A program made the translations under genes and the position numbers. The notes under the pieces were generated by a model. That model was not told the DNA's origin. It searched no databases and saw only the letters and a list, made by a program, of their open reading frames with translations. A stretch of 64,000 nucleotides of DNA from Allocatelliglobosispora scoriae (GTDB lineage: Bacteria > Actinomycetota > Actinomycetes > Mycobacteriales > Micromonosporaceae): positions 682,001 to 746,000 of the forward strand of contig NZ_JACHMN010000003.1 in NCBI RefSeq assembly GCF_014204945.1. The letters are read 5' to 3'. Positions 7,408 through 15,900 of the stretch are shown here, one piece after another (positions within the stretch are counted from its first letter, which is position 1; each line of letters opens with the position of its first letter).

Positions 7408-8802
7408 TCATGGCGCGGGCTTCGGCTCGGCGGTACGCAGCACCGTCCGGTCCCGGACCAGCTTGCCCGTGGCGGTGCGGGGCAACTGCTCGACGATGTG
7501 GAGTTCGCGGGGGCGCTTGAAGGGCGCGAGGCGATGCGCCAGCTCGCCCTCTAGCGCGGCGGCGAGGTCGGCGTCCGGCACGATGGCGTAGGCCTCGATG
7601 CCGTTGTCGAAGACGACGACCGCGCCCTCGACACCCGGCAGCGCCGCGAGGGTGTGCTCGACCTCGGTCAGGTCGACCTTGAGGCCGCCGACGGAGACCT
7701 GCGAGTCGAGGCGCCCGAGCACCGTGACGAGCCCGGTCTCGGGGTCGACCCGGCCGGCGTCCTTGGTGTGCAGCCAGCCGTCGACGAAGCGGGTCGGGTC
7801 GCTGAGCCCGACATACGGCGAAGCGGGCATCGCCAGCAGCAGCTCGCCGTCCTGCTCCCGCACCGTGATGCCGGGGGCGGGCAGGATCGACGGGCGGTGC
7901 TCGCCGAAGAGGTCGGTGCCGATGACGCCGATCTCGGTCATCCCGTACATGTTGCCCAGCGGCACGTTGTAGCGGTCGGTGAAGCGCCGGCTCACCTCGG
8001 CGCGAACGAGCTCGCCGCCGGTCGTCATGCGCTTGAGCATCGGCAGGTGCCGGGCCTCGTTGACCGAGCCGAGCAGCTCGATGTGGAACGGCACACCGAG
8101 CAGCGTCGTCGGCGCGGCACCGGCGGCGACCGCCTTGAGGATCGCGTCGGCGGTGAGCCGCTCCGGCAGCACCAGCTCCACACCGGCGTGCAGGCTGTAC
8201 ATCAGGCCGCCGACGAGGCCGAGCACGTGCACCACCGACGCCATCAGCACGATCCGCTCACCGGGGAGCGAGATGCCGTCGATCTGCGTGTAGCGGTGGA
8301 CCTCGGCGACGAGCGCATCCGCCGTCCGGCCGATCACCTTGGACGGCCCGGTCGAACCGGAGCTGAGCTGGAGCACCGCGTGGTCGGTCCCGGCCGGGCG
8401 GCCACCGGGGCGGGCCTGCGCGGCGTCGGTGATGTCATAGAAGGCGCGCAGGCCGCCGGGGAGCTTGTCGGCGGAGCGGACCACGACCTGCGGGGCGAGG
8501 CGGTCGAGTGCCCGGTCGGACTCGAAGGCCGTCAGCCGGTGGTCCAGGAGCGCGACCTGTGCGCCGATGCGCCAGGCGGCGAGCAGGTTGGCGACGTAGG
8601 CGAGCGACGGCGGGAGCTGCAGCACGACGGAACCGCCACGGCGCAGGCCAAGTCCCGCAAGGACTTCCTGCCGCTGCGCGACGTGCGCCCGCAGTGTCGC
8701 TCGGTCGATCGGGGTGCCGAAACTGAGGCAGATCTGGTCATCGGGGCCGGCTAGCAGTGTGTCGTCGACCCAATCTGGTCCGGCCGTTGTTGCCGTGCCC
8801 AT
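7408..8802 (-). CDS. Adenylate-forming acyl/aryl ligase (ANL superfamily) 2
   Basis: A 464-residue ligase, shorter than ligase 1. Motifs seen: SSGSTGPSK (147-155), MYGMTEIG, DGWLHTKDAG (A7 region), a hinge-like GRLDSQVSVGGLKVD and the C-terminal TATGKLVRDR. It resembles stand-alone AMP ligases such as ApeH of aryl polyene clusters or benzoate-CoA ligases. ATG 8802 is used; the codon before it is also a possible GTG start. It heads the minus-strand series and may be transcribed together with the ACP/KAS genes through the antisense transferase gene. Having two different ligases in one locus suggests that two acids are activated, or one acid at two stages. Confidence 0.85.
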   Translation of the reverse strand: MGTATTAGPDWVDDTLLAGPDDQICLSFGTPIDRATLRAHVAQRQEVLAGLGLRRGGSVVLQLPPSLAYVANLLAAWRIGAQVALLDHRLTAFESDRALDRLAPQVVVRSADKLPGGLRAFYDITDAAQARPGGRPAGTDHAVLQLSSGSTGPSKVIGRTADALVAEVHRYTQIDGISLPGERIVLMASVVHVLGLVGGLMYSLHAGVELVLPERLTADAILKAVAAGAAPTTLLGVPFHIELLGSVNEARHLPMLKRMTTGGELVRAEVSRRFTDRYNVPLGNMYGMTEIGVIGTDLFGEHRPSILPAPGITVREQDGELLLAMPASPYVGLSDPTRFVDGWLHTKDAGRVDPETGLVTVLGRLDSQVSVGGLKVDLTEVEHTLAALPGVEGAVVVFDNGIEAYAIVPDADLAAALEGELAHRLAPFKRPRELHIVEQLPRTATGKLVRDRTVLRTAEPKPAP

Positions 8803-9134
8803 CACTCACTCACCGTCGTTCAATCGGTACTGTCTGGTGTCTGGCCCCCGGTGATCCGGAGCGTACAAGCGAATAGAAATACTTGCAATCTTTGGTCAAG
8901 ATCACTGCGCGGAACTGGGCAACTGTCTACATGGGTCTTGACGTGTGTCGATGCACTCGGAGAGTCACCGCGTGGCCACGCGCATCCGGCGTACCAAGAC
9001 CACTTGGCGCACGTCGGATGCGCGAAAATGCGCGATAGCCGTTCATATATCGATTCCGGTCCTGGTGTCGGTCCCCGCTCTGCCGATAGGGTGCTGGCCA
9101 GCCACCGATGACCGATTGCCCCGTGGAGGGTCCC
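8803..9134. other. Divergent intergenic region with stem-loop and palindrome
   Basis: About 330 bases between the divergent ligase 2 and hydrolase genes, with no credible gene. Besides the promoter-like pair at 8870-8899 it holds a perfect 14-bp palindrome CGCGTGGCCACGCG (8969-8982). Overlapping this is a nested stem-loop: GCGCATCCG (8980-8988) pairs with CGGATGCGC (9015-9023), and CCAAG with CTTGG inside. Both are candidate operator or leader structures for the hydrolase gene. Confidence 0.45.
8870..8899 (-). promoter_or_regulatory. Candidate promoter of ligase 2
   Basis: On the minus strand, TTGACC (8894-8899) and TATTCG (8870-8875) are 18 bases apart, about 70 bases upstream of the ligase start, in the most AT-rich part of the gap. 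This is consistent with a sigma-70-like promoter. Seen by eye only. Confidence 0.35.
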
Positions 9135-10064
9135 GTGCCGATGCACCCGCAGGTCAAGGCGCTACGCGAGCGCCGCGAACGCGACCGGGTAGCGCAGCTC
9201 TACACCCTGACGATCGAGGAGGCGCGCGCTGCGGACCTCGCCTCGATCCAGGCCGCCGCAGGCGACGAGGAACCCGTCGCCGAGGTGACCGATCGCGACA
9301 TTCCCGGCCCGGGTGGTCCGCTGCCTATCCGTATATATCGACCGCGAGCGGGCACACTTCCCGTACTCGTCTATCTATTCGGTGGCGGCTGGACCTTGGG
9401 CACAGTGGACACATCGGACGCCGTATGCCGAAGGCTCGCCAATGCGACCGGTGCAATGGTCGTCGCGGTCGGCTATCGGCTCGCACCGGAGCACAAATTC
9501 CCGGCGCCGGTGCACGACTGCTTCGCCGCGCTCCAGTGGGTCGAGGCGAACGCGTTCGCGCTCGACGCCGACACCGAGCGCATCGCGATCGGCGGCGACA
9601 GTGCGGGCGGCAACCTCGCGGCCGCGGTCACGCTGCTCGCCCGCGACGCGGGTGGTCCCGCGCTCGTCGGCCAGGTCCTCGTCTACCCGACCACCGACTA
9701 CCACTCGCAGACCGAGTCGCGGCGGGAGAGCCAGGATCCGTTCCTCTTCAACGCCACCTCGGTCGACTGGTACTGGAACCACTACCTCGCCGACCCCGCC
9801 GACGGCAGCGACCCGCTCGCGTCACCGCTGCAGGCGGCGGACCTCAGCGGCCTCCCTGCGGCTCTGGTGATCACCGCCGAGTACGACCCGCTGCGCGACG
9901 AGGGCGAGGCATACGCCCGGCGCCTCGCGGAGGCGGGTGTGCCGGTCGAGCTGAGCCGCTACGACGGCATGATCCACGGCTTCTTCTGCATGGCCGGCGA
10001 CCTCGACGGCGGCCGCGACGCCCAGGCGCAGGCCGCCGACTTCCTCCGCATCCGCTTCGCCTAG
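9135..10064 (+). CDS. Alpha/beta hydrolase, hormone-sensitive-lipase-like esterase
   Basis: A 309-residue serine esterase. The nucleophile elbow is GGDSAGGN, the acid lies in YDPLRDEG and the histidine in MIHGFFCM. The oxyanion motif normally HGGG is FGGGW here, with Phe replacing His, which is unusual. GTG 9135 is chosen because GGAGGG lies 4-5 bases upstream; ATG 9141 is an alternative. It diverges from ligase 2 and converges on the hydroxyphenylglycine transaminase, with a long palindrome between. It could release or trim the product of the adjacent biosynthetic locus, or be an unrelated esterase. Confidence 0.85.
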   Translation: MPMHPQVKALRERRERDRVAQLYTLTIEEARAADLASIQAAAGDEEPVAEVTDRDIPGPGGPLPIRIYRPRAGTLPVLVYLFGGGWTLGTVDTSDAVCRRLANATGAMVVAVGYRLAPEHKFPAPVHDCFAALQWVEANAFALDADTERIAIGGDSAGGNLAAAVTLLARDAGGPALVGQVLVYPTTDYHSQTESRRESQDPFLFNATSVDWYWNHYLADPADGSDPLASPLQAADLSGLPAALVITAEYDPLRDEGEAYARRLAEAGVPVELSRYDGMIHGFFCMAGDLDGGRDAQAQAADFLRIRFA

Positions 10065-10070
10065 CCCCGT

Positions 10071-10132
10071 TACGTTTCGCAGCAAAGCGTGGCCATTTCG
10101 CTTCGCGAAGCCACGCTTTGCTGCGAAACGTA
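10071..10132. repeat. Family C palindrome, copy 1
   Basis: Perfect 23-bp inverted repeat (10071-10093 with 10110-10132) around a 16-base loop, built on the core AGCAAAGCGTGGC. It sits exactly between two convergent genes and could serve as a two-way terminator. The same core recurs at 38.3, 59.2 and 62.5 kb. Confidence 0.85.
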
Positions 10133-10141
10133 GCCCGAGGG

Positions 10142-11413
10142 TCAGGAGCGGTCGCGGAGGAGGCTCGCCAGGCGGCGGACTCCCTCGCGGATCTCGTCGG
10201 GCGGCAGGTAGCTGCTCGCGAGCCGGATCTGGTGCGTCCCACCGCCGTCGCCGTAGAAGAAGCTCATCGGCGTCCACAGCACGCCGTATTCGTTCGCCGA
10301 CGCCTCCAGCAACGACACATCGGCCGGGATCGGCGAGTCGACCACCAGGAAGAACCCGCCCGCCGGGGTGTTCCAGCTCCCGCCCGGCAGGTGCTCCTCC
10401 AACGCCGAGATGAGCGCGCGCATGTTGTCGCGGTAGAACGCGATCCGCTCGGTGTTCGCCGCGCGCAGGCTGAAGCCCGACTCCACGAGCATCCCGCCGA
10501 TCACCGCCTGCGAGATCGGCGAGGTGTTCACCGTGACCATGCTCTTGATCGTGGAGAGCTCCTCGGCGAGCAGCGTGACCCGTCCGTCGGCGTCGACGAC
10601 GCGCTGGTCGGCGACGAGGAAGCCGACCCGGGCACCCGGGAAGCACGACTTGGCGAACGAACCCAGGTAGATCACCCGCTGCCCGGTGTCGAGCGACTTG
10701 AGCCGGGGCCGGGGCCGGTCGTCGACGCCGAAGAGTCCGTAGGGATCGTCCTCCAGGATCAGCAGGTCCTCGGACTCGGCGACGGCGAGCAGCCCGTGCC
10801 GCGCGGCGAGGTCGAGGCAGAGCCCGGACGGGTTGGCGAAGTCGGGCACGAGGTAGAGCGCCCTCGGGGTCTTGCCCCGGGCCCGGCACCGGGCCGCGAC
10901 CTCGGCGACCGCCTGCGGTTCGAGCCCGTCGGGACCCTCCTCGACACCGACCACCTCGATGCCGAGCACCCGGGCGGCGCCGGTGATCCCGACGTAGCAC
11001 GGCGAGGCGGCGAGCAGCACGTCGTCGGGGCCCGCGCAGAGTCCACGCAGGACGATGATCATCGCTTCCTGGCATCCGGCGGTGACCGCGATCGAGGCGG
11101 CGGGTACGGCGATGCCCTCATCGGTGGCGAGCAGCTTCGCGATGAGGTCGTGGATGATGCCGTTGGTGCGGCCGTACTGCATCAGCGTGCGGCGGACCTG
11201 CGTCGGCGTGGCGCCCTGCTGCTCCAGGTGTTTGACATAGGTCGACAGGTGCCGGTTGACGTCGTCGACCTCGAAGAACCCCTCGTAGGGCCGCCCGGCG
11301 GCGAGCGAGATGGCGTCGGGGTAGCGCCCGGCGATCTCGTTGAGGAAGTTCATCGACGCGGCGACCGGGTCGGCGATCGAGGCGTGCAGGGACTCCTTGC
11401 GCAGTTCAACCAT
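10142..11413 (-). CDS. hpgT: 4-hydroxyphenylglycine aminotransferase (HpgT-like)
   Basis: A 423-residue PLP-dependent aminotransferase of class I/II with the Schiff-base lysine K255 in LGSFAKSCFPGARVG and DFANPSG for PLP contacts. The N-terminal SMNFLNEIAGRYPDAISLAAG and GRPYEGFF resemble HpgT of glycopeptide clusters as I recall it. The expected reaction is 4-hydroxybenzoylformate to 4-hydroxyphenylglycine. The start ATG 11413 lies 16 bases after the hydroxymandelate oxidase stop, so the two form an operon; TTG 11422 is an alternative start. Family membership is certain; the specific role rests on its pairing with hmo and with hmaS at 0.3-1.4 kb. A 2-aminoadipate-type transaminase would be the alternative. 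Confidence 0.78.
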   Translation of the reverse strand: MVELRKESLHASIADPVAASMNFLNEIAGRYPDAISLAAGRPYEGFFEVDDVNRHLSTYVKHLEQQGATPTQVRRTLMQYGRTNGIIHDLIAKLLATDEGIAVPAASIAVTAGCQEAMIIVLRGLCAGPDDVLLAASPCYVGITGAARVLGIEVVGVEEGPDGLEPQAVAEVAARCRARGKTPRALYLVPDFANPSGLCLDLAARHGLLAVAESEDLLILEDDPYGLFGVDDRPRPRLKSLDTGQRVIYLGSFAKSCFPGARVGFLVADQRVVDADGRVTLLAEELSTIKSMVTVNTSPISQAVIGGMLVESGFSLRAANTERIAFYRDNMRALISALEEHLPGGSWNTPAGGFFLVVDSPIPADVSLLEASANEYGVLWTPMSFFYGDGGGTHQIRLASSYLPPDEIREGVRRLASLLRDRS

Positions 11414-11429
11414 GGCGGGCAACTTTCAT

Positions 11430-12503
11430 CTATGCCAGGACGGTCGGGTCGAGATCGGCGAGCTTCGGCCGGCCGGTGAGTGCCATCGTGTGCGAGAGCT
11501 CCTCGGTCAGCATCGACAGCAGGTGTGCCACGCCGTCGGAGCCGTCGACGGTCAGCGCCCAGAGTGCGGGGCGGCCGATCAGCACCGCGTCGGCACCGGA
11601 GGCGAGCGCGATGAGGATGTCGCGCCCACGGCGTACACCCCCGTCGAGCAGGACCGGGACGCGGCCCGCAACGGCCGCGACCACCTCGGGCAGCGCGCGC
11701 ATCGCGGGAATGGCCCCGTCGAGCTGGCGGCCGCCGTGGTTGGAGACGATGATGCCGTCGACGCCGTGCGCGACGGCGAGCTCCGCGTCCTCGGCGGTGA
11801 GGATCCCCTTGAGCACCAGCGGGAGCGCGGTGGTGCTGCGCAGCCACGACAGATCGGCCCAGGTGATCGAGGTGTCGAAGGTGGCGGCGGCGTGGGTGGC
11901 GATCGCGGAGGTGCCGGGGGTGCTGATGTGCTTGCCCTCGGTGAGCGCGTCGTCGAGGTTGACCGCGCGCACCCCCGCGTCGATGGCGAAGCCGTTGCGC
12001 AGGTCGCGCAGGCGCTTGCCGATCACCGGTGCGTCCACGGTGAGCACGAGCGCCTGGTAGCCGGCGGTCTCCGCGCGAGCGACGAGCCGGCTCAGCGCCG
12101 AGCGCTGCCGCAGCCAGTAGAGCTGCAGCCAGAGCGGCCCGGTGGCCGCGGCCGCGATCTCCTCCAGCGTGCGGCTGGCGAAGATGCTGACCACGAAGAG
12201 CCCACCGGCCTGCCCGGCACCGCGCGCGGTCGCGACCTCGCCCTCAGGATGAAGCATCCGCTGGTACGCCGTGGGCGCGATCCCGATCGGGCTCGCCAGC
12301 GCGGCGCCGAAGACGCTGGTGGCGGTGCTTCTCTCGGAGACGTCGACGAGCACCCGGGGCCGCAGCGAGATCCGGTCGAAGGCGAGCCGATTGGCGTCGA
12401 CCGTCAGCTCGTCGCCGCTGCCGCCCTCGATGAAGTCCCACAGTGGAGCGGGGAGCAGCCCGCGGGCCCGGCTGCGGTAGTCATCCGCGCAGACTATCGA
12501 CAC
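11430..12503 (-). CDS. hmo: 4-hydroxymandelate oxidase (FMN-dependent)
   Basis: A 357-residue FMN-dependent alpha-hydroxy-acid oxidase. The catalytic His-Arg pair is H256 and R259 in SNHGGRQLD, the flavin lysine K232 is in LVLKGIL, and the FMN phosphate site reads LLDGGVRRGRDIL and GADAVLIGRPALWAL. With hmaS and hpgT in the same locus, oxidation of 4-hydroxymandelate to 4-hydroxybenzoylformate is the likely step; lactate or glycolate oxidation is possible from sequence alone. GTG 12503 has no clear ribosome site, so leaderless translation is possible. A 17-bp operator-like palindrome lies 44 bases upstream. Confidence 0.85.
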   Translation of the reverse strand: MSIVCADDYRSRARGLLPAPLWDFIEGGSGDELTVDANRLAFDRISLRPRVLVDVSERSTATSVFGAALASPIGIAPTAYQRMLHPEGEVATARGAGQAGGLFVVSIFASRTLEEIAAAATGPLWLQLYWLRQRSALSRLVARAETAGYQALVLTVDAPVIGKRLRDLRNGFAIDAGVRAVNLDDALTEGKHISTPGTSAIATHAAATFDTSITWADLSWLRSTTALPLVLKGILTAEDAELAVAHGVDGIIVSNHGGRQLDGAIPAMRALPEVVAAVAGRVPVLLDGGVRRGRDILIALASGADAVLIGRPALWALTVDGSDGVAHLLSMLTEELSHTMALTGRPKLADLDPTVLA

Positions 12504-12546
12504 GGGTACACACGGTAACGATCTGATCGACGCGCGGCAATAGGGT

Positions 12547-12563
12547 GATCATCACTGATGATC
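12547..12563. promoter_or_regulatory. Operator-like palindrome upstream of hmo-hpgT
   Basis: Perfect inverted repeat GATCATCA-C-TGATGATC in an AT-rich stretch. Just beside it (12565-12595) is the direct repeat ACGCATAG/ACGCATAA flanked by TTATT and AATAA. The position suits control of the hydroxymandelate oxidase/transaminase operon; the regulator is not known. Confidence 0.5.
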
Positions 12564-12610
12564 GAAATTATTACGCATAGACGCATAATAATAACGCCAG
12601 ATACGAATGC

Positions 12611-12639
12611 TTCACTGTGACGCTGCGAAGCGCTACTCT
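12611..12639 (+). promoter_or_regulatory. Candidate promoter of the small gene
   Basis: TTCACT (12611-12616) and TACTCT (12634-12639) are 17 bases apart and would place the transcript start just before the leader hairpin at 12653. Matches to consensus are weak. Confidence 0.3.
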
Positions 12640-12652
12640 CCCCATATGTAAG

Positions 12653-12690
12653 GGCGGTGACCCCCGCTTGGAGTTACGGGGTTATCCGCC
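12653..12690 (+). other. Leader hairpin before small gene
   Basis: GGCGG (12653-12657) pairs with CCGCC (12686-12690), and CCCCG (12662-12666) with CGGGG (12677-12681), around an AT-containing internal loop. It could be a structured 5' leader or attenuator of the 31-codon gene. No known riboswitch class was recognised. Confidence 0.45.
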
Positions 12691-12721
12691 ATGACCAGCC
12701 AAAGTGCGAGGGAGGTGTGCT

Positions 12722-12817
12722 ATGGAGGTCGCCAAGGAGGTTGCCAAGGAGGTCGCTCGGCGTGAGGTCGAGGGAGCTGTCCTGGCTGTTCGCGAGATCG
12801 AGGGAGCTGTGCAGTAA
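12722..12817 (+). CDS. Small 31-residue charged helical peptide
   Basis: ATG 12722 to TAA 12817 encodes MEVAKEVAKEVARREVEGAV followed by LAVREIEGAVQ. GGGAGG lies 7 bases before the start. The peptide is a repetitive EVAK/EVAR amphipathic helix ending in two EGAV units, with no Cys, Ser or Thr, so it is not a lanthipeptide-type core. A leader hairpin and promoter-like sequence precede it and a strong terminator follows at once, so it looks like an independent small transcription unit. It points away from hmo. Function unknown: regulatory peptide, leader peptide or the coding part of a small RNA are all possible. Confidence 0.55.
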   Translation: MEVAKEVAKEVARREVEGAVLAVREIEGAVQ

Positions 12818-12840
12818 GTAGCACAGTATCCGATTTAGAC

Positions 12841-12870
12841 GGGGCGCAGACTGCAGCTGCGCCCCGTTTT
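12841..12870 (+). terminator. Rho-independent terminator
   Basis: A 9-bp perfect stem, GGGGCGCAG with CTGCGCCCC, a 7-base loop, then GTTTT. It lies 23 bases after the small gene's stop and is the clearest intrinsic terminator in the window. Confidence 0.85.
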
Positions 12871-12947
12871 GCTATGTGGTGACCGGAGTCGCCGATCACT
12901 GTGAGTAGCGACTCCGGCCGTGTCGTGTCGACGTCAGTGTGCCGGGA

Positions 12948-15900
12948 TCACCGCCCGAAGATGTCGAACTCGTAGAGCGAATACCCGTAGGACGTGCCCC
13001 GCGTGACACCGGTCATCCGGACGTAGCGCGCGCTCACCGGAGCGAACGCGTCCACATCGGTGCCGCCGTCGCCGTTCGCCGTCGACCACACCGTGGTCCA
13101 GGTCGCGTTGTCGGTGGAGACCTCGATGCGGTAAGCGCGGCCGAACGCCGACTCCCAGTGCAGGATGACCCGGCCGACGGTCTGCGCCGAGCCGAGATCG
13201 ACCTTGATCCACTGGTTGTCGCTGTAGCTGCTCGACCAGCGGGTCGAGCTGTTGGCGTCGACGGCCTTGGGCGGGGTGTTGCTGGTGAGGAACTGGGTGC
13301 TCGACGCCGTCGCCGTCTTGCCGTTGGCGAGGTTGACGAGGCTGTCGCCCCGGTGCGCCGGGAACTGCGCGACCTGCTGATAGGTCGGGCGGTTCTGCCA
13401 GCTGATCGGGTCCATCTCGATGCCGCCGAGCGCCGAGTGGATCACCGTGTCGGCGCACCACTGGTCACCGGCCGCGCAGTGGTCGTCACCCGGATAGGTC
13501 GTCGCCGCCGGGGTCGCGACCGCCTGGCTGAGCGTGGTGAGCAGGGTCGTCCGGCACGCGGCGAGGTTGCCGCCGCCGCAGTAGGTCTGCGCCAGCGGTG
13601 CCGCGACCGGCTGGCCGAGCACCGACCGGATGTCCTTGCTGAGATAACCCCACCAGCCGTGCTGGAACGCCGAGCCCTTGTGGCCCTGCGCCTCGTTGAT
13701 CGAACCCCCGCCGCCGCCGCCCGGGCCCTGCTGACCGCCCGAGGGCGACTCGTTGATCGCCATCGCCTGCGTCAGCGAGGTGTAGAGCGCGTCACCGAGC
13801 GCGGGCTTGAACGTGCCGGAGATGAGCAGCGGCCACCACGCGTCGAAGGTCGCGATCGCGGTGGCGTCGCGGTAGGCGTGGCTGCCCGGTGCCGTCTCGA
13901 TCCGGTGCCCGCCGGAGGCGAGCCAGGCCTGCAGTCCGGCGACCGCCGCCTGCTGGCCCGGGTCCGTCACCGGCTGGCTGTTGATCACCTGTAGCAGGGC
14001 GCCGAGGTTCTTCGTCACCCGCAGATCGGTGTTGGCCGCGTTCTCCATCACCTTTACCACGGCGGCGCGGTCCACCTTGGTGCCGCCCGCCGTCGCCGCC
14101 CGGATGCCGATGTCGAGCAGGTCCGCCCGGTGCACCGGACCGAAGCTGAAGTTGCCGTCCGCCGCGCTGTAATCGGCGGACTGCTTGTTGTTCCAGCTGA
14201 CGTAGAAGTCCTGGTTGACCGATTGCGGATGAGCCGCGGCCGGGGTGTAGGCCGCGGTGTTGTCGTCCGGGTTCCAGCCGGCCCACTCGTGCGCGACGTC
14301 GCCCTGCATCGGCAGGTTGGGGTCGGCGGTCGCCTTGCGCACCGGGTTGAGACCCGAGTTGAAGTACGCCGCCTGCGTGTTGTTGACGTAGAACCAGTTG
14401 AAGGCGTAGCCGATGTTGTCGGCGGAGTTCATGAAGCCCGCCGCGTTGCCCATCTCGGCGGGATCGTTGAACATCTGGAACCCGATCGCCGAGTCGGCCT
14501 CGTGCCGGTAGGTGGAGCGCAGCGACGTGAAAGCCGTCGGTACGCCGCCCACGAGTCCCCGGTGCGAGACGAGGCCCAGCTTGGTCCGGTAGGTGATCAG
14601 GTCGTAGGAGCCGGCCGGGGTGTCGTCGGCGAGCGTCGGCGTCCACGCGTTGTGCTGCTGGAGCACGTCCATCGCCACGCAGGCGCCCCGGAAGAGGTAG
14701 CCGGTGGAGTTGATCGTGGGCGTACCGCCGCCGGGCACGCAGAGCGGGACGGAGTAGGTGTCGGTGATGTCCTGCCCCGCCGAGGTGGCGCTCCACGCGT
14801 AGTCGGTGCCGCGCCCGAGCTGGACATAGAGGTTGACCCCGGCGAAGGCGGCGCCCCGGGCGCTGATCCCGGGCCCCTGCAGCTCCTGCAGCATCAGCAG
14901 CTGTGGCGAGAAGTACGCCGTCTGCGGGCCGAAGACCGCGATCGGGTTGCCGGTGGTGGTGAGCGCGCCGGAGACGACGATCGCGTTGGACATGCCGCGC
15001 TGCCGCGTCGCCGGGGCGAGGCTCTGCTGCGACGCGACGGCCGAGCCGGTGCGGTTGGCGACGACGGGGACGGTCGTCGTCGTGCCCCGGTCGGGCAGGA
15101 TCACGCCGGTCGCTCCGCCCGGTGCCTGGCCATAGGGGAAGCTCTGCCCGTTGTGCAGGGTGAGCACGCTCTCCGGGTCGTTCTGCTCGCGGAAGGCGCG
15201 CCAGACCTGGTCGCCGACGGTGGTGCCGTATTTCGCCTGCGCCTCGACGCGGACGAGCGCGGAGAGCATCTCGCCACCGCCGCCGCCGCCGAAGAGGCCG
15301 CCGACGACACCGGAGATCGCGACCACGTCGGTCACGGTGAACGGCACCGGGCCGCCCGCGCCGGTGATCGCGTCGAGGTGGCCGGTCAACACGTACTCAC
15401 CGGGGCAGTTGATCGGGCTCGACCCCATGCAGTGCCCGATGTAGGCGTTGATCCCGGCGATGTACTGCGTGATGTCCGCGTAGAGCTGCGCACCCCGGGA
15501 GCCCTTGGCGGCGAGCGCGGTGACCTGCGCCTGGAGGTCCGCCTCGGTGTAGGGCGAGTTGCGCCACACGCTCTGCTCCAGCGCCTGGTTGCCCGGGGCA
15601 CCACCGGCGAACCCGGTGAGCGTGCCCCGGCCGACGTGGCGGAGCAGGTCCATCAGGAAGAGCCGGTCCTGTGCTCCGGCGTAACCGGCGCCGAACATCG
15701 TGCCGCCGCGGGTGGTGCCGGTGATGTGCGGTGAGCCGGTCGCCTTGTCGCGCACGATCGTCACGTCCGAGCGGGGCTGCTCGGTGCTCTCGACCTGCGC
15801 CGCCGCCACGCCGAACCCGGCGTCGTTGAAGAACTGGCCGATCTGGTCGGTGCTCAGCCCGGTGTAGGAGTTGAGCAGGTTGGCGTAGTTGGCGAGCTGG

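Noticed and set aside
8945-11479. An 844-codon plus-strand frame across the hydrolase and transaminase genes
   Set aside because: It runs through the other genes' frames and a palindrome, has no domain and is Arg/Asp-rich shadow sequence.
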